Below are positions 35,669 through 44,969 of a stretch of DNA of 64,000 nucleotides, in pieces. This DNA is from Chlorogloea purpurea SAG 13.99. Its GTDB lineage: Bacteria > Cyanobacteriota > Cyanobacteriia > Cyanobacteriales > Microcystaceae. Location: positions 1 through 64,000 of the forward strand of contig JADQBB010000006.1 of assembly GCA_016903695.1 (NCBI GenBank), given 5' to 3'. The position numbers were made by a program, and so were the translations under genes. Position 1 is the first letter of the stretch, and the number at the start of each line of letters is the position of its first letter. The notes under the pieces were generated by a model, which was not told the DNA's origin, did no database searches, and saw only the letters and a program-made list of their open reading frames with translations.

Positions 35669-37198
35669 ATGGCGAAATCACGAACGATTTATGTATGTAG
35701 TGCCTGCGGGGCGGAATCACCCCAGTGGTTCGGCAAATGCCCGGCTTGTAACACCTATGGAACCTTGGAAGAAGAAGCGGTAATATCTAATGGCAACGCC
35801 CCCAGTCGCCCAGGATGGCAATCGGCGGCGAGTCGGGGAGGTAACGGGAAAGGCACGAAAGAGGCACAGCCGAGAATATCTGTGAAATTCTCGGAAATAA
35901 CTAATCACGCACAGGAAAGAATCCCCTCTGGATACGGGGAATTCGATCGAGTTCTAGGGGGCGGTCTCGTACCAGGATCATTAGTATTAATCGGTGGTGA
36001 TCCAGGTATCGGTAAATCAACCTTATTACTACAAGTCACCAACCAACTCGCCCAACGTTTACCCCGCATTCTCTACGTTTCTGCGGAAGAATCGGGGCAA
36101 CAGATTAAATTACGCGCGGGTAGATTAGGGGTGGGCGTAGTACCGGACGAAAAAGATTCACAAAAGCAGGAAAATGTCAAGGCTCAAGAAATCGACAATC
36201 ATCTCTACGTGTTACCGGAAACGGATCTAGAGGATATTTTAAGGGAACTGGAATCCTTGAAGCCCCAAGTAGCGGTGATAGATAGTATTCAAACCCTGTA
36301 TTTCGCCACGTTAACCTCGGCCCCCGGTTCGGTAGCGCAGGTGAGAGAATGTACATCGGCATTGATGCAGGTAGCCAAAAGGGAAAATATCACCTTATTG
36401 ATCGTCGGTCATGTGACCAAAGAAGGAGCGATCGCGGGGCCGAGAGTGTTAGAACACTTGGTAGACACGGTACTGTATTTCGAGGGGGATAGATACGCCT
36501 CCCACCGTTTATTGAGGTCAGTGAAAAACCGCTTCGGGGCCACTCACGAAATCGGCATTTTCGAGATGGTAGACCACGGCTTACAGGAAGTGACCAACCC
36601 CTCGGAGTTATTCCTGGGTAATCGCGATGAATTCTCGCCTGGAACATCGACGGTAGTGGCTTGTGAGGGGACGAGATCGATCGTGGTAGAATTACAAGCT
36701 TTAGTGAGTCCCACCAGTTATTCGTCGCCGCGGCGATCGACCACGGGAGTAGATTATAATCGTCTCCAGCAGATCCTCGCCGTCCTAGAAAAGCGCGTCG
36801 GTATACCCCTGTCGAAATTAGACGCTTATGTAGCGTCCGCCGGTGGGTTAGGAGTGGAAGAACCGGCTGCCGATTTAGGAATTGCGATCGCAGTCGTAGC
36901 CAGTTTTCGAGATAGAGTGGTAGACCCCCGCACCGTCCTCATCGGTGAGGTAGGACTGGGGGGGCAGGTGCGCCTGGTATCCCAGATGGAATTAAGGCTG
37001 AAAGAAGCGGCTAAATTGGGTTTCAAGAGGGCGATAGTACCTAAAGGTCAGAATTTACCCGACGATATAGGTTTGGAGATAATACCCGTGAGTAAGGTGA
37101 TCGATGCTATAGTGGCGGCGATTCCCCCCCAGCAACGCTTTGGCGGGGAAGAGGGGGAAGAAGGGGAAGAAGGGGAAGAAGGGGAAGAAGAATTTTAG
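35669..37198 (+). CDS. radA: DNA repair protein RadA (Sms)
   Basis: 509 residues. An N-terminal zinc finger (YVCSACGAESPQW then CPACN) leads to a RecA-type ATPase with Walker A GGDPGIGKST, the RadA-specific KNRFG motif and a Lon-like C-terminal domain (GGLGVEEPAADLGIAIAVVA). RadA helps branch migration in recombinational repair. The last 17 residues are an odd acidic tail, GEE repeated five times, encoded by a perfect 9-base tandem repeat (37145-37189). The 202 bases upstream to the divergent rpaB start have no ORF; they carry AT-rich promoter-like DNA for both genes. Confidence 0.94.
   Translation: MAKSRTIYVCSACGAESPQWFGKCPACNTYGTLEEEAVISNGNAPSRPGWQSAASRGGNGKGTKEAQPRISVKFSEITNHAQERIPSGYGEFDRVLGGGLVPGSLVLIGGDPGIGKSTLLLQVTNQLAQRLPRILYVSAEESGQQIKLRAGRLGVGVVPDEKDSQKQENVKAQEIDNHLYVLPETDLEDILRELESLKPQVAVIDSIQTLYFATLTSAPGSVAQVRECTSALMQVAKRENITLLIVGHVTKEGAIAGPRVLEHLVDTVLYFEGDRYASHRLLRSVKNRFGATHEIGIFEMVDHGLQEVTNPSELFLGNRDEFSPGTSTVVACEGTRSIVVELQALVSPTSYSSPRRSTTGVDYNRLQQILAVLEKRVGIPLSKLDAYVASAGGLGVEEPAADLGIAIAVVASFRDRVVDPRTVLIGEVGLGGQVRLVSQMELRLKEAAKLGFKRAIVPKGQNLPDDIGLEIIPVSKVIDAIVAAIPPQQRFGGEEGEEGEEGEEGEEEF
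37145..37189. repeat. Nine-base tandem repeat at the 3' end of radA
   Basis: GGGGAAGAA, or GGGGAAGAG in the first unit, repeats five times with a period of nine bases. Each unit codes Gly-Glu-Glu. Such repeats change length by slippage without shifting the reading frame. Confidence 0.93.
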
Positions 37199-37229
37199 TT
37201 TGGCCGATAGCAATGAACTAGCGGCCCTT

Positions 37230-37265
37230 TAACGATACTGCTCGAGCTAACGGCCAGTATCGTTA
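37230..37265. terminator. Eleven-base-pair hairpin between convergent radA and the YbjN-like gene
   Basis: TAACGATACTG (37230-37240) is perfectly complementary to CAGTATCGTTA (37255-37265), with a 14-base loop. It abuts the stop of the downstream gene and follows the radA stop by 31 bases. No long T run follows on either strand, so it is only a possible bidirectional terminator. Confidence 0.45.
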
Positions 37266-37676
37266 TTAACCCAAAAACTTTTCAGTGTCGGGATGCTCAC
37301 CTATAAAAGACAGATCCGCTTCGATATTTTCTAAAATAAGAGAGAAGTTACTTCTGTCATAATCTCCCTCGAAAAAAGTATCTAAAATAAAGTTATTTTC
37401 TTCGTCCACGTAGGTTTTACTGAATAATATCTCCATGTTAATTTGGTTTAAATATTCTAAGAGATCGACTCTTTTAATGTTATCGTTTACAGTATAAAGA
37501 ACGCTAATTAATACACCACGTTCAGGTACATTTCTAATGAGCATATTATATTTTCTGGGGTGGCGGCAAAGAATTACATCTTCCTCTTCGTCTACATGAA
37601 AGCCATTAAATTCTAAATGATTGCGGAATTTAGCTAGAGGGTGAGCCACATTATCATTGATGTTGATGTTGGACAT
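37266..37676 (-). CDS. YbjN-like domain protein, function unknown
   Basis: 136 residues from the ATG at 37676 (the 37691 start is a TTG). The alpha/beta pattern NHLEFNGFHVDEEEDVILCRH, MLIRNVPERGVLISVLYTV, LLEYLNQINMEILFSKTYVDE and FILDTFFEGDYDRSNF resembles the YbjN/type III secretion chaperone-like fold, frequent in cyanobacteria. No signal peptide or catalytic motif is seen. Its stop codon abuts an 11-base hairpin. The 138 bases between it and the CpcT-like gene upstream hold no ORF. Confidence 0.6.
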   Translation of the reverse strand: MSNININDNVAHPLAKFRNHLEFNGFHVDEEEDVILCRHPRKYNMLIRNVPERGVLISVLYTVNDNIKRVDLLEYLNQINMEILFSKTYVDEENNFILDTFFEGDYDRSNFSLILENIEADLSFIGEHPDTEKFLG

Positions 37677-37814
37677 AGATTGTTTTCTCAAGCTTTAAGG
37701 TATAGACTATTGTAATTATTTCTTTCACCGAAATCAAGATTACGCGTGCGAATATCGAAGCCTATTGACTCTAACTCATGCTGTCAAAAACTATTTAATA
37801 AAATAGAAACAACT

Positions 37815-38420
37815 TCACTTCACCCAGCGGTATTGATATGATTCGCCCTGTGCGCCCCAGACCTGACGGCCATCGCTATCATAACCTCGATCGTAAGTAT
37901 CCATCCCTTCACTGTGGAGGATTACCGTATTGGTTATCTTCACCGCGCCCCTGGCGTTAGTGGGGCATCCCTGGGGGGGAGTTTCGCCCCGATAGCCATC
38001 TTTTATGGGTCGTAAGAATACGCTGCACACTGATTCACCCAAATCTGTCCGCTGTAAAACTCTCTCGGAATCAAGCTTATTACACAAATTGATCCAGTTA
38101 TTGCCATTGATTAGTTTGTAGCTTTTCGATCGAACAGCATCGCCGTGAGGTTGAATCTCTAAAATTCTCTGTCTGTAGGGCTGACTCAGTTTCGTGATCA
38201 AGGCTTGTTCTTGATATAGATATACGGAGTCATCACCGCCTCTTAAATCAATCTTACAGGTGGTCATCCGCACGCTGGGTGCTTTAGGATTTGAAGCCGC
38301 TTGAGCGGTAGTATCCATCACACCGACCAAGTGAGAAACAACGCCGTTGACTTCGTTAGGAATCGAGTTAGCTTGGGCTACTTGGGCTATCAAGCCCAAT
38401 AGTAAAACGATAGCTTTCAT
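37815..38420 (-). CDS. CpcT/CpeT-like chromophore lyase family protein with signal peptide
   Basis: 201 residues. Residues 1-18 form a clean signal peptide ([16 protein letters not shown], cut after AQA). The mature part carries the DUF1001/CpcT-CpeT family marks: [69 protein letters not shown] and the strongly conserved [18 protein letters not shown]. CpcT attaches phycocyanobilin to phycocyanin beta Cys-153 in the cytoplasm; export of this paralogue would be hard to reconcile with that job. The SDR gene is upstream with a 17-base gap. Confidence 0.78.
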   Translation of the reverse strand: MKAIVLLLGLIAQVAQANSIPNEVNGVVSHLVGVMDTTAQAASNPKAPSVRMTTCKIDLRGGDDSVYLYQEQALITKLSQPYRQRILEIQPHGDAVRSKSYKLINGNNWINLCNKLDSERVLQRTDLGESVCSVFLRPIKDGYRGETPPQGCPTNARGAVKITNTVILHSEGMDTYDRGYDSDGRQVWGAQGESYQYRWVK

Positions 38421-38437
38421 AAGATTAAATCCCCAGA

Positions 38438-39217
38438 TTAATCGCTAATGTGACGATGAACCAACGTAGAACCTGATTGCTCCGTGGGCATCATTAAAAC
38501 TTCGTTGATATTAACATGGGGCGCTCTAGTGGCACAGAAAAGAACCACATCGGCTACATCATCAGGGGTTAGGGGCGTAGTGCCGCGATAAACATTCTTG
38601 GCGCGCTCGGTATCGCCGTGAAAACGCACATTACTGAAATTAGTTTCCACTAACCCTGGATCGATCGAACTCACCCGCACCGGTGTGCCTAATAAATCCT
38701 GTTTCAATCCTTCAGAAATTACCCTGACAGCAGCTTTCGTGGCGCAGTAAACATTCCCCCCAGGATAGGTTTGATGCCCCGCCAGAGAGCCGATATTAAT
38801 GATATGGCCCCGACCTCTGCTTACCATTCCAGGAGCGATCGAGCGAGTCATATAAAGCAATCCTTTCACGTTAGTATCGATCATCTCTTCCCAATCTTTG
38901 ATACTGCCCTCGTACAGTTTATCTAAACCCCGACTCAATCCGGCGTTATTAATGAGAATTTCCACATCCTGCCAATCTCCAGGCAGTCCATTACAGGCGC
39001 TCTGGACTTGGGAGCGATCGCGCACATCTAAAGATAATAAATGATATTGTGTCCCTTTCAACTCCGAGGCTAGAGCTTCTAATGGTTCGAGTCTGCGGCC
39101 CGCTAGAATCAGTTTTGCGCCTGCACCCGCAAAGGCAAGGGCGCAAGACGCGCCGATACCGCTACTAGCACCGGTGATGAAAACGATTCGGTCTTTAAGA
39201 GAATACATGGAGGTCAT
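38438..39217 (-). CDS. SDR family NAD(P)-dependent oxidoreductase (YdfG-like)
   Basis: About 259 residues from ATG 39217 ([10 protein letters not shown]; the next ATG, 39208, is also possible). The cofactor loop is [15 protein letters not shown], followed by LINNAG and the catalytic YCATKAA (YxxxK); Ser precedes in INIGSLAG. It is most like YdfG, a broad-range 3-hydroxy-acid/serine dehydrogenase. It reduces or oxidises a hydroxy/keto group with NAD(P)H. It lies 17 bases before the CpcT-like gene and is divergent from the Uma2 gene. Confidence 0.88.
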   Translation of the reverse strand: MTSMYSLKDRIVFITGASSGIGASCALAFAGAGAKLILAGRRLEPLEALASELKGTQYHLLSLDVRDRSQVQSACNGLPGDWQDVEILINNAGLSRGLDKLYEGSIKDWEEMIDTNVKGLLYMTRSIAPGMVSRGRGHIINIGSLAGHQTYPGGNVYCATKAAVRVISEGLKQDLLGTPVRVSSIDPGLVETNFSNVRFHGDTERAKNVYRGTTPLTPDDVADVVLFCATRAPHVNINEVLMMPTEQSGSTLVHRHISD

Positions 39218-39263
39218 TTCGTTATTAGTATATAAAAAGATGTTACTCCTGATCACGATAACT

Positions 39264-39914
39264 ATGAAGGGAGAAATTAGTCAAAGTACCCTGATGATTC
39301 CGTTTTTAGAAAACGGCGATAGATTAACTCGCCCCGAATTTGAAACCAGGTATAACAATATGCCTCACCTCAAAAAAGCGGAATTAATCGAAGGGATCGT
39401 TTATATGGGATCACCTTTAAGAATCAATCAACACGGACAACCTCACGCCTATATTATTACTTGGCTGGGCAACTATAAAGCCCTGACTCCTAATGTCCAA
39501 TTGGGCGATAATTGCACTGTAAGATTAGACCCCGATAATGAGCCTCAACCCGATGCTTTATTGAGGATAGATAGGGGAGGACAATCTATTATCGGTGAAG
39601 ATGGTTATGTAGAAGGGGCTCCGGAATTGATCGTGGAAATAGCGGCTAGTACGGTTTCGATCGATCTCCACGATAAACTTAAAGCCTATCGTCGTAATGG
39701 AGTGCAAGAATATTTAGTATGGCGTGTCTACGATAATGAGTTTGATTGGTTTAGATTAAAAAAGGGAAAATATATTAAATTACAACCCGATAACGAAGGA
39801 ATTATTAAAAGTGAGATTTACCCCGGTTTATGGTTAGATATAAACTCTTTATTAGGAGGTGACTTATCGAAAGTTTTAGAAGTTTTACAGCAGGGAATAA
39901 CGGCTAGTCACTAG
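39264..39914 (+). CDS. Uma2 family endonuclease-like protein (DUF820)
   Basis: About 216 residues from the ATG at 39264, after which the family begins (MKGEISQSTLMIPFLENG). Earlier in-frame ATGs would overlap the divergent SDR start and code a non-family stretch. The core is HLKKAELIEGIVYMGSP, DNEPQPDALLRID, GAPELIVEIAASTVSIDLHDKLKAYRRNGVQEYLVW and EIYPGLWLD, with a PD-(D/E)XK arrangement. The nuclease role is presumed only. A second Uma2 gene lies at 30679-31299. Confidence 0.85.
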   Translation: MKGEISQSTLMIPFLENGDRLTRPEFETRYNNMPHLKKAELIEGIVYMGSPLRINQHGQPHAYIITWLGNYKALTPNVQLGDNCTVRLDPDNEPQPDALLRIDRGGQSIIGEDGYVEGAPELIVEIAASTVSIDLHDKLKAYRRNGVQEYLVWRVYDNEFDWFRLKKGKYIKLQPDNEGIIKSEIYPGLWLDINSLLGGDLSKVLEVLQQGITASH

Positions 39915-41109
39915 CTACTATGTCTTTCCAAGCCGATAAAGCTAACTCGTGTACGTGTCGCCAAGGTAGATTATGATTTCTAGCAATTTCGGCACAGTCT
40001 TCATATTCCGGCTGTACCGTGATGGGATTTAAAGGCGAATCTTGATAGGCTACTTTAACTTTAATTTTGCCGTAGGTCGTATTAACCTCTTGTATTTCTC
40101 TAGTCAGAATACTGCGCTCCTGTCTACTTTTTCTAATGCCTAAAGTCGTAGTCTCCGCAAAGATTAAACTCTCACATATTAGTCTTTTTTCCGGGGTACA
40201 GATAACAGTTAATAATAAACCCGCTCGAGATTTTTTCATCATCACCGGTTGACACAATACATCCAACGCCCCCACAGCTAATAAACGCTCAAATAAATAC
40301 CCGATCACCTGCGGGTTACAATCGTCTATCTGGGTTTCTAAAACTTCCACTATATCACCCTGATCACCGTCTATTTCTCCCAACCAAATCCGCAGAATAT
40401 TGGGCAGGGATAAATCTTTCGTCCCCGCACCCGAACCGACTTTTAAAACTCGCATCGGCGGCATATTGTAACTACTCGCTAAAGTTGTCGCGATTGCCGC
40501 ACCGGTAGGAGTCACTAACTCGAATTCGATGCCATTATTGTAAACCGGCACTTTCGCCATCTCCCACAACTTCACCACAGCGGGCACAGGTACGCTTAAG
40601 CGCCCGTGTGCCGCTTTCACAGTGCCACCGCCGCACGGCATGGGCGAACAAGAGAACTGGTCTACACCCAAATAATCTAAACCCAAACAAGTGCCCACAA
40701 TATCCACGATGGCATCGATCGCACCCACTTCGTGAAAATGTACCTTTTCCGGTGCGATGCCGTGTACCGCGCCCTCTGCCTGGGCTAAACGCCCGAATAT
40801 ATCTAAACTCCAACGGGCGGCTAGAGGAGGTAAATCAGCCCGATTGATCAAGGATTGAATTTCCGGTAGATGACGAGCGTTATGATGTTCATGGGAATAA
40901 TGTTGGTCTACACTAAGATCAACATGGACTTTAGTGGCAACCTGCCCGTTTTTGGTCACTTTCTCCGCCCACAAACGATATTCTTTTTCTAATCCCAAAC
41001 CCCGCAACTTGTCGATTAGATAATCTAAGGGCACTCCTAAATCTACTAACGCCCCCAGACACATATCCCCGGCGATACCGCTTGGACAATCTATATAGGC
41101 AATTTTTTT
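39904..41109 (-). CDS. larC: Nickel pincer cofactor biosynthesis protein LarC
   Basis: About 401 residues. MKKIAYIDCPSGIAGDMCLGAL opens the LarC/TIGR00299 family, then HHNARHLPEIQSLINRADLP, VHFHEVGAIDAIVDIVGTCLG and CGGGTVKAAHGRLSVPVPA follow, with the C-terminal VLETQIDDCNPQ and GCxxKKSR-type loops (MMKKSRAGLLL). LarC inserts nickel into the pincer nucleotide cofactor of lactate racemase, together with LarB and LarE, neither seen here. The start at 41109 is chosen because an earlier one would overlap the divergent gene. It runs convergent with a Uma2 gene, overlapping 11 bases. Confidence 0.88.
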   Translation of the reverse strand, partial: KKIAYIDCPSGIAGDMCLGALVDLGVPLDYLIDKLRGLGLEKEYRLWAEKVTKNGQVATKVHVDLSVDQHYSHEHHNARHLPEIQSLINRADLPPLAARWSLDIFGRLAQAEGAVHGIAPEKVHFHEVGAIDAIVDIVGTCLGLDYLGVDQFSCSPMPCGGGTVKAAHGRLSVPVPAVVKLWEMAKVPVYNNGIEFELVTPTGAAIATTLASSYNMPPMRVLKVGSGAGTKDLSLPNILRIWLGEIDGDQGDIVEVLETQIDDCNPQVIGYLFERLLAVGALDVLCQPVMMKKSRAGLLLTVICTPEKRLICESLIFAETTTLGIRKSRQERSILTREIQEVNTTYGKIKVKVAYQDSPLNPITVQPEYEDCAEIARNHNLPWRHVHELALSAWKDIVASD

Positions 41110-41115
41110 CATATT

Positions 41116-41763
41116 ATGGCTACCCTTTACACTCTCCATACAAATAATCCTCAACAGAGAACGATCGATGAAATCTGTCAATCGTTACAAAAAGGCGCGA
41201 TCATGCTCTACCCTACAGATACAGTTTACGCGATCGGTTGTGATCTGAACGCGAAATCCGCCATAGAAAGGGTTAGGAAATTGAAACAGCTATCCAACGA
41301 TAAACCCTTGACTTTTCTCTGTTCTTCCCTATCAAATATTGCCGATTACGCGATCGTTTCAGATCAAGCGTATCGCATCATGAAACATTTAGTCCCCGGC
41401 CCCTACACTTTCCTGTTACCGGCCACGAAAGCAGTACCAAAACTGGTGATGAATCCCAAGCGTAAAACCACCGGAATTCGCGTACCCAAACATAGTATCT
41501 GCCAAGTTTTATTAAGGACTTTAGATAATCCCATCATCTCCACTTCCGCCCATTTACCCGATGAAGAAGGCGAGTTTCCCACTATAGGATTAGAGCAGGT
41601 ACAATTATTCGATGCCCTAGAAAAGCTGGTGGATATAATTATCGAGGATGGAACTCAATTGGGAACGGAAGTATCCACAATCGTGGATTTTACCGAAGCA
41701 GAACCGGCGATCGTGCGTCAGGGGTTAGGGTGGGAAGAATTACAGGGTTGGATCGAAGTTTAA
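41116..41763 (+). CDS. YrdC/Sua5/YciO family L-threonylcarbamoyladenylate synthase-like protein
   Basis: 215 residues. QSLQKGAIMLYPTDTVYAIGCD is the typical nucleotide-binding opening, with RVRKLKQLSNDKPLTFLC, PGPYTFLLPA and GTEVSTIVDF following. The family makes the threonylcarbamoyl-AMP for tRNA t6A37; the shorter YciO branch may do something else. This protein looks closer to the YciO/YrdC length, and which branch applies is unclear. It is separated from larC by only 6 bases, so a shared divergent promoter is unlikely to be long. Its stop overlaps the end of the DUF2949 gene by 4 bases. Confidence 0.82.
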   Translation: MATLYTLHTNNPQQRTIDEICQSLQKGAIMLYPTDTVYAIGCDLNAKSAIERVRKLKQLSNDKPLTFLCSSLSNIADYAIVSDQAYRIMKHLVPGPYTFLLPATKAVPKLVMNPKRKTTGIRVPKHSICQVLLRTLDNPIISTSAHLPDEEGEFPTIGLEQVQLFDALEKLVDIIIEDGTQLGTEVSTIVDFTEAEPAIVRQGLGWEELQGWIEV

Positions 41764-41960
41764 AACTGACCTAAATTTTCTAACCAGTCGAACACTTGAT
41801 CTAACTGACCCAGATCAATTAAACCGTACTGCCAGAGGATCATCGGTAAAGAACCTACAGAGGCTTCACAAAGGCGAACAGCCATTTCTAAGGATTTAGC
41901 GGGTAAACCCATCTTCTCGCCCAGAAACTTGATTAGCTGTTTTTCTTGATTAGCCTCCAT
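41760..41960 (-). CDS. DUF2949 protein
   Basis: 66 residues, EKQLIKFLGEKMGLPAKSLEMAVR then SLPMILWQYGLIDLGQLDQVFDWLE. This short all-helical family is limited to cyanobacteria and has no known function. No signal or membrane segment. It is convergent with the YrdC-family gene, sharing 4 bases. Confidence 0.83.
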   Translation of the reverse strand: MEANQEKQLIKFLGEKMGLPAKSLEMAVRLCEASVGSLPMILWQYGLIDLGQLDQVFDWLENLGQF

Positions 41961-42281
41961 ATAAATCCTTCTTTGACAATACTTAATCTCAATTAGTTGA
42001 ATGTAATAGCTGTCTAGGTGGTTTGGCTTCCTACCGAAGGTTCACCCACTCGGATGATTCTCTAATGAGTCCCGATGAACTCGATCGGCCCAATGACATA
42101 TACCTCAATAGGATGATTATAGGGAAAAAATCGGAGAAGGGTAGTAGTAGAAACCGCAATAATTATAAAACCCCGTCCCTATCTCCCGTAATTTCTCCCA
42201 CATTAGGGTTATCACCCCACACAAACCGACTAGATCCCTCATAATTAAGATAAGGAATGTAAACAATTTTAAGAAAACCCC
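41961..42281. other. 321-base intergenic region without a convincing gene
   Basis: It separates the DUF2949 gene from the ArsA-type ATPase gene. A frame beginning TTG at 42023 and an inner ATG at 42065 is open to 42244 but encodes a low-complexity Ser/Asn/Pro-rich peptide with no recognised family and no ribosome-binding site. The DNA is AT-rich near the end, with AAGGA close to 42251. A promoter for the ATPase is expected here, but I see no sharp hexamers. Confidence 0.5.
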
Positions 42282-43457
42282 ATGCGTGTAATTCTGATGA
42301 CTGGAAAAGGAGGAGTAGGCAAAACCTCCGTAGCGGCTGCCACAGGGCTACGCTGTGCCGAACTCGGTTATAGAACTTTGGTACTAAGTACCGATCCGGC
42401 GCACTCCTTAGCCGACAGTTTCGATTTAGAATTAGGCCATGAACCTCGACAAATCCGCCCGAATCTCCACGCTGCCGAATTAGACGCTTTAATGGAATTA
42501 GAAGGCAACTGGGGCGCAGTGAAACGCTATATCACCGGGGTTTTACAAGCCAGAGGCTTAGAAGGGGTACAAGCGGAAGAATTAGCCATCCTTCCGGGGA
42601 TGGACGAAATATTCGGTTTAGTCCGCATGAAGAGACATTATGATGAGGGTATCTACGACGTGCTGATCATCGATTCCGCGCCTACCGGCACTGCTTTAAG
42701 ATTGCTGAGTATCCCCGAAGTGGGCGGCTGGTATATGAGAAGATTTTACAAACCGTTACAAGGTGTCTCAGCCGCGTTAAGACCTTTAGTAGAACCGATA
42801 TTCCGTCCTATTGCGGGCTTTTCCCTGCCCGATAAAGAGGTGATGGACGCACCTTACGAATTTTACGAGCAAATAGAAGCCTTAGAGAAAGTTCTGACCG
42901 ATAACACCCAAACCTCGGTGAGATTGGTTACGAACCCGGAAAAAATGGTGATCAAAGAATCTCTCCGCGCCCACGCCTACTTGAGCCTATATAATGTGGC
43001 CACGGATTTAGTCATCGCCAATCGAATCATCCCTGATCAAGTCACAGATCCTTTTTTCCAGAGATGGAAAGAGAATCAAAAAGTTTATAAAGAAGAAATT
43101 CACGAGAACTTCCATCCTTTACCGGTGAAAGAAGTCCCCCTTTATTCAGAAGAGATGTGTGGCTTAGCCGCTTTGGAAAGGCTGAAAGACACCCTTTACA
43201 AGGATGAAGATCCCACTCAAGTTTATTACAAGGAAAATACGATCAGGGTGGTGCAAGGTAAGGGTAGCTACAGCTTGGAGTTATATCTACCGGGTATACC
43301 GAAAGAGCAGATACAACTGAACAAAACCGGTGACGAATTGAACATCCGTATCGGCAATCACCGCCGCAATCTGGTTTTACCCCAAGCTTTAGCCGCCTTG
43401 AAACCATCGTCCGCGAAAATGGAAGAGGATTACTTGAAAATTAGCTTCGCTATTTGA
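42282..43457 (+). CDS. ArsA/Get3-type ATPase with C-terminal HSP20-like domain
   Basis: 391 residues. The deviant Walker [10 protein letters not shown] begins at residue 8, with [14 protein letters not shown] as switch I and [15 protein letters not shown] as switch II of the TRC40/GET3/ArsA group. The last ~80 residues ([26 protein letters not shown]) form the ArsA_HSP20 beta-sandwich. The protein is single-domain for the ATPase, as in cyanobacterial homologues thought to be Get3-like; their client proteins are unknown. AAGGA lies well before the start. The phage-holin-like and HDAC-family genes follow on the same strand. Confidence 0.87.
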   Translation: MRVILMTGKGGVGKTSVAAATGLRCAELGYRTLVLSTDPAHSLADSFDLELGHEPRQIRPNLHAAELDALMELEGNWGAVKRYITGVLQARGLEGVQAEELAILPGMDEIFGLVRMKRHYDEGIYDVLIIDSAPTGTALRLLSIPEVGGWYMRRFYKPLQGVSAALRPLVEPIFRPIAGFSLPDKEVMDAPYEFYEQIEALEKVLTDNTQTSVRLVTNPEKMVIKESLRAHAYLSLYNVATDLVIANRIIPDQVTDPFFQRWKENQKVYKEEIHENFHPLPVKEVPLYSEEMCGLAALERLKDTLYKDEDPTQVYYKENTIRVVQGKGSYSLELYLPGIPKEQIQLNKTGDELNIRIGNHRRNLVLPQALAALKPSSAKMEEDYLKISFAI

Positions 43458-43564
43458 GAAGAGCGGAAGGCGAAAAAGTTTTGTTAATTCTAGGCAAGCG
43501 AAGTGATCTTTGGGACAAAATGATGTTTTATATAGAGGATAAACATATTTAGGAACAAAATATT

Positions 43565-43921
43565 ATGAACGCCCTTGTCGGTAGCCTCATCTCTCTTTTA
43601 ATAACATCGGTCAGTCTGATCATCATTTCTAAACTACCCACCGGGGTAGAAATAGATACCTTCAAGAAAGCCTTGATCTCGGCTTTAATATTCGGGCTGT
43701 TGAACGCTTTCGTCAGACCTATTCTAAGCTTTTTCGCTTTTCCGATCACCTTTATAACTTTCGGTTTATTCACCGTGGTGATCAACGCGATCATCTTCGG
43801 TCTGGCCGCTAAATTAGTAGAGGGATTCCGATTAAGGTGGGGCGTACCCAGTGCTTTAATAGGATCGATCGCTCTCTCGATCGTTAATTCCCTGATGTAC
43901 AAACTTCTCGGCGGACTTTAA
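43565..43921 (+). CDS. Phage holin family IV-type small membrane protein
   Basis: 118 residues of four hydrophobic segments (LLITSVSLIIISKLP, ALISALIFGLLNAFV, ILSFFAFPITFITFG and FTVVINAIIFGLAAKL), the pattern of the Mycobacterial_4TM holin-like family often annotated as phage holin but widespread in bacterial chromosomes. No lysin gene or phage genes accompany it, so a lysis role is unlikely. It overlaps the next gene by one base (TAATG), suggesting coupled translation with the HDAC-family protein. Confidence 0.82.
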   Translation: MNALVGSLISLLITSVSLIIISKLPTGVEIDTFKKALISALIFGLLNAFVRPILSFFAFPITFITFGLFTVVINAIIFGLAAKLVEGFRLRWGVPSALIGSIALSIVNSLMYKLLGGL

Positions 43922-44832
43922 TGGCATTACCGGTCGTCTATCACCCTGATTATGTAACACCCCTCCCCGATGGACACCGGTTTCCGATGCCGAAATTCCA
44001 ACTACTGCACGACCTATTACTCGAAGATGGGGTGACGGATAAACACAGTATTCACTCACCGGAAATAGCGTCGACCGAGTTAATAGGTTTAGTTCATAAC
44101 CGAGAATACGTAGAAGCTTTCTGCCGTGGCACATTAGAAGCGAAAGCGGCGAGGCGAATCGGTTTACCTTGGAGTGAGGGTTTAGTCAAGCGTACCCACA
44201 CCGCTTTAGGTGGGTCGATTCTCACCGCTAAATTAGCTCTGAAACACGGCATAGCCTGTAATACAGCCGGAGGCACTCATCACGCTTTCCCCGATTACGG
44301 TTCGGGATTCTGTATCTTTAACGATCTAGCAGTTATTTGTAAAGTATTACAGAAATCGGGTTTAGTCAAAAAAGTTCTCATCATCGATCTCGATGTACAT
44401 CAAGGCGACGGCACTGCGTTTATCTTTCAAGAAGACAGGGACGTGTTCACTTTTTCCATGCACTGCGAGGCCAACTTTCCCGGTACGAAACAGAAAAGCG
44501 ATTTAGATGTGCCTTTACCCATAGGCTTGGATGACGATGGGTATCTACAAATTTTAGCCCGATATTTGCCAGATTTATTAACAGGAACCAAACCGGATCT
44601 AGTGTTATACGATGCGGGAGTCGATCCTCATGTAAACGATCGATTGGGTAAATTATGCCTTACCGACACCGGTATATACCGCCGGGAAATGATGGTATTG
44701 AGTAGTTGTTTAGCCGCCGGTTATCCGGTCGCCGCGGTCATCGGCGGGGGCTACGCCTCGGATATTGAGTCTCTAGTCTATCGTCATTCCCTCGTGCATC
44801 GAGCGGCTAGAGAGGTTTTTTATAAGCTGTGA
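43921..44832 (+). CDS. Histone deacetylase superfamily protein (acetoin/acetylpolyamine-type)
   Basis: 303 residues. AGGTHHAFPDYGSGFCIFNDLAV carries the catalytic His pair and LIIDLDVHQGDGTAFIF the zinc ligands (Asp and His). VLYDAGVDPHVNDRLGKL supplies the third Asp. The family deacetylates lysine, polyamines or acetoin-related compounds; the bacterial members are rarely characterised. Its ATG overlaps the TAA of the small membrane protein by one base. The gap of 137 bases to the SWIM gene has no ORF and is AT-rich. Confidence 0.88.
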   Translation: MALPVVYHPDYVTPLPDGHRFPMPKFQLLHDLLLEDGVTDKHSIHSPEIASTELIGLVHNREYVEAFCRGTLEAKAARRIGLPWSEGLVKRTHTALGGSILTAKLALKHGIACNTAGGTHHAFPDYGSGFCIFNDLAVICKVLQKSGLVKKVLIIDLDVHQGDGTAFIFQEDRDVFTFSMHCEANFPGTKQKSDLDVPLPIGLDDDGYLQILARYLPDLLTGTKPDLVLYDAGVDPHVNDRLGKLCLTDTGIYRREMMVLSSCLAAGYPVAAVIGGGYASDIESLVYRHSLVHRAAREVFYKL

Positions 44833-44969
44833 TTCAAGTTCACTTCATCATAATCTATTATTGATCAATATCCTATTCAGTAACACTGAAACAAGAGAGC
44901 GTTCATATTAACTGCTTGGTTAGTATAAACTTGACACCCCAACCAGTTGCAAAATAACGAGATTATGAC

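Noticed and set aside
42023-42244. 73-codon ORF upstream of the ArsA-type ATPase gene
   Set aside because: It starts at TTG without a ribosome-binding site, is rich in Ser, Asn and Pro, and matches no family I know. An inner ATG at 42065 gives no better case.
43565-43921. Prophage remnant at the holin-like gene
   Set aside because: There are no lysin, capsid, integrase or other phage genes nearby, and the family is common in bacterial chromosomes.
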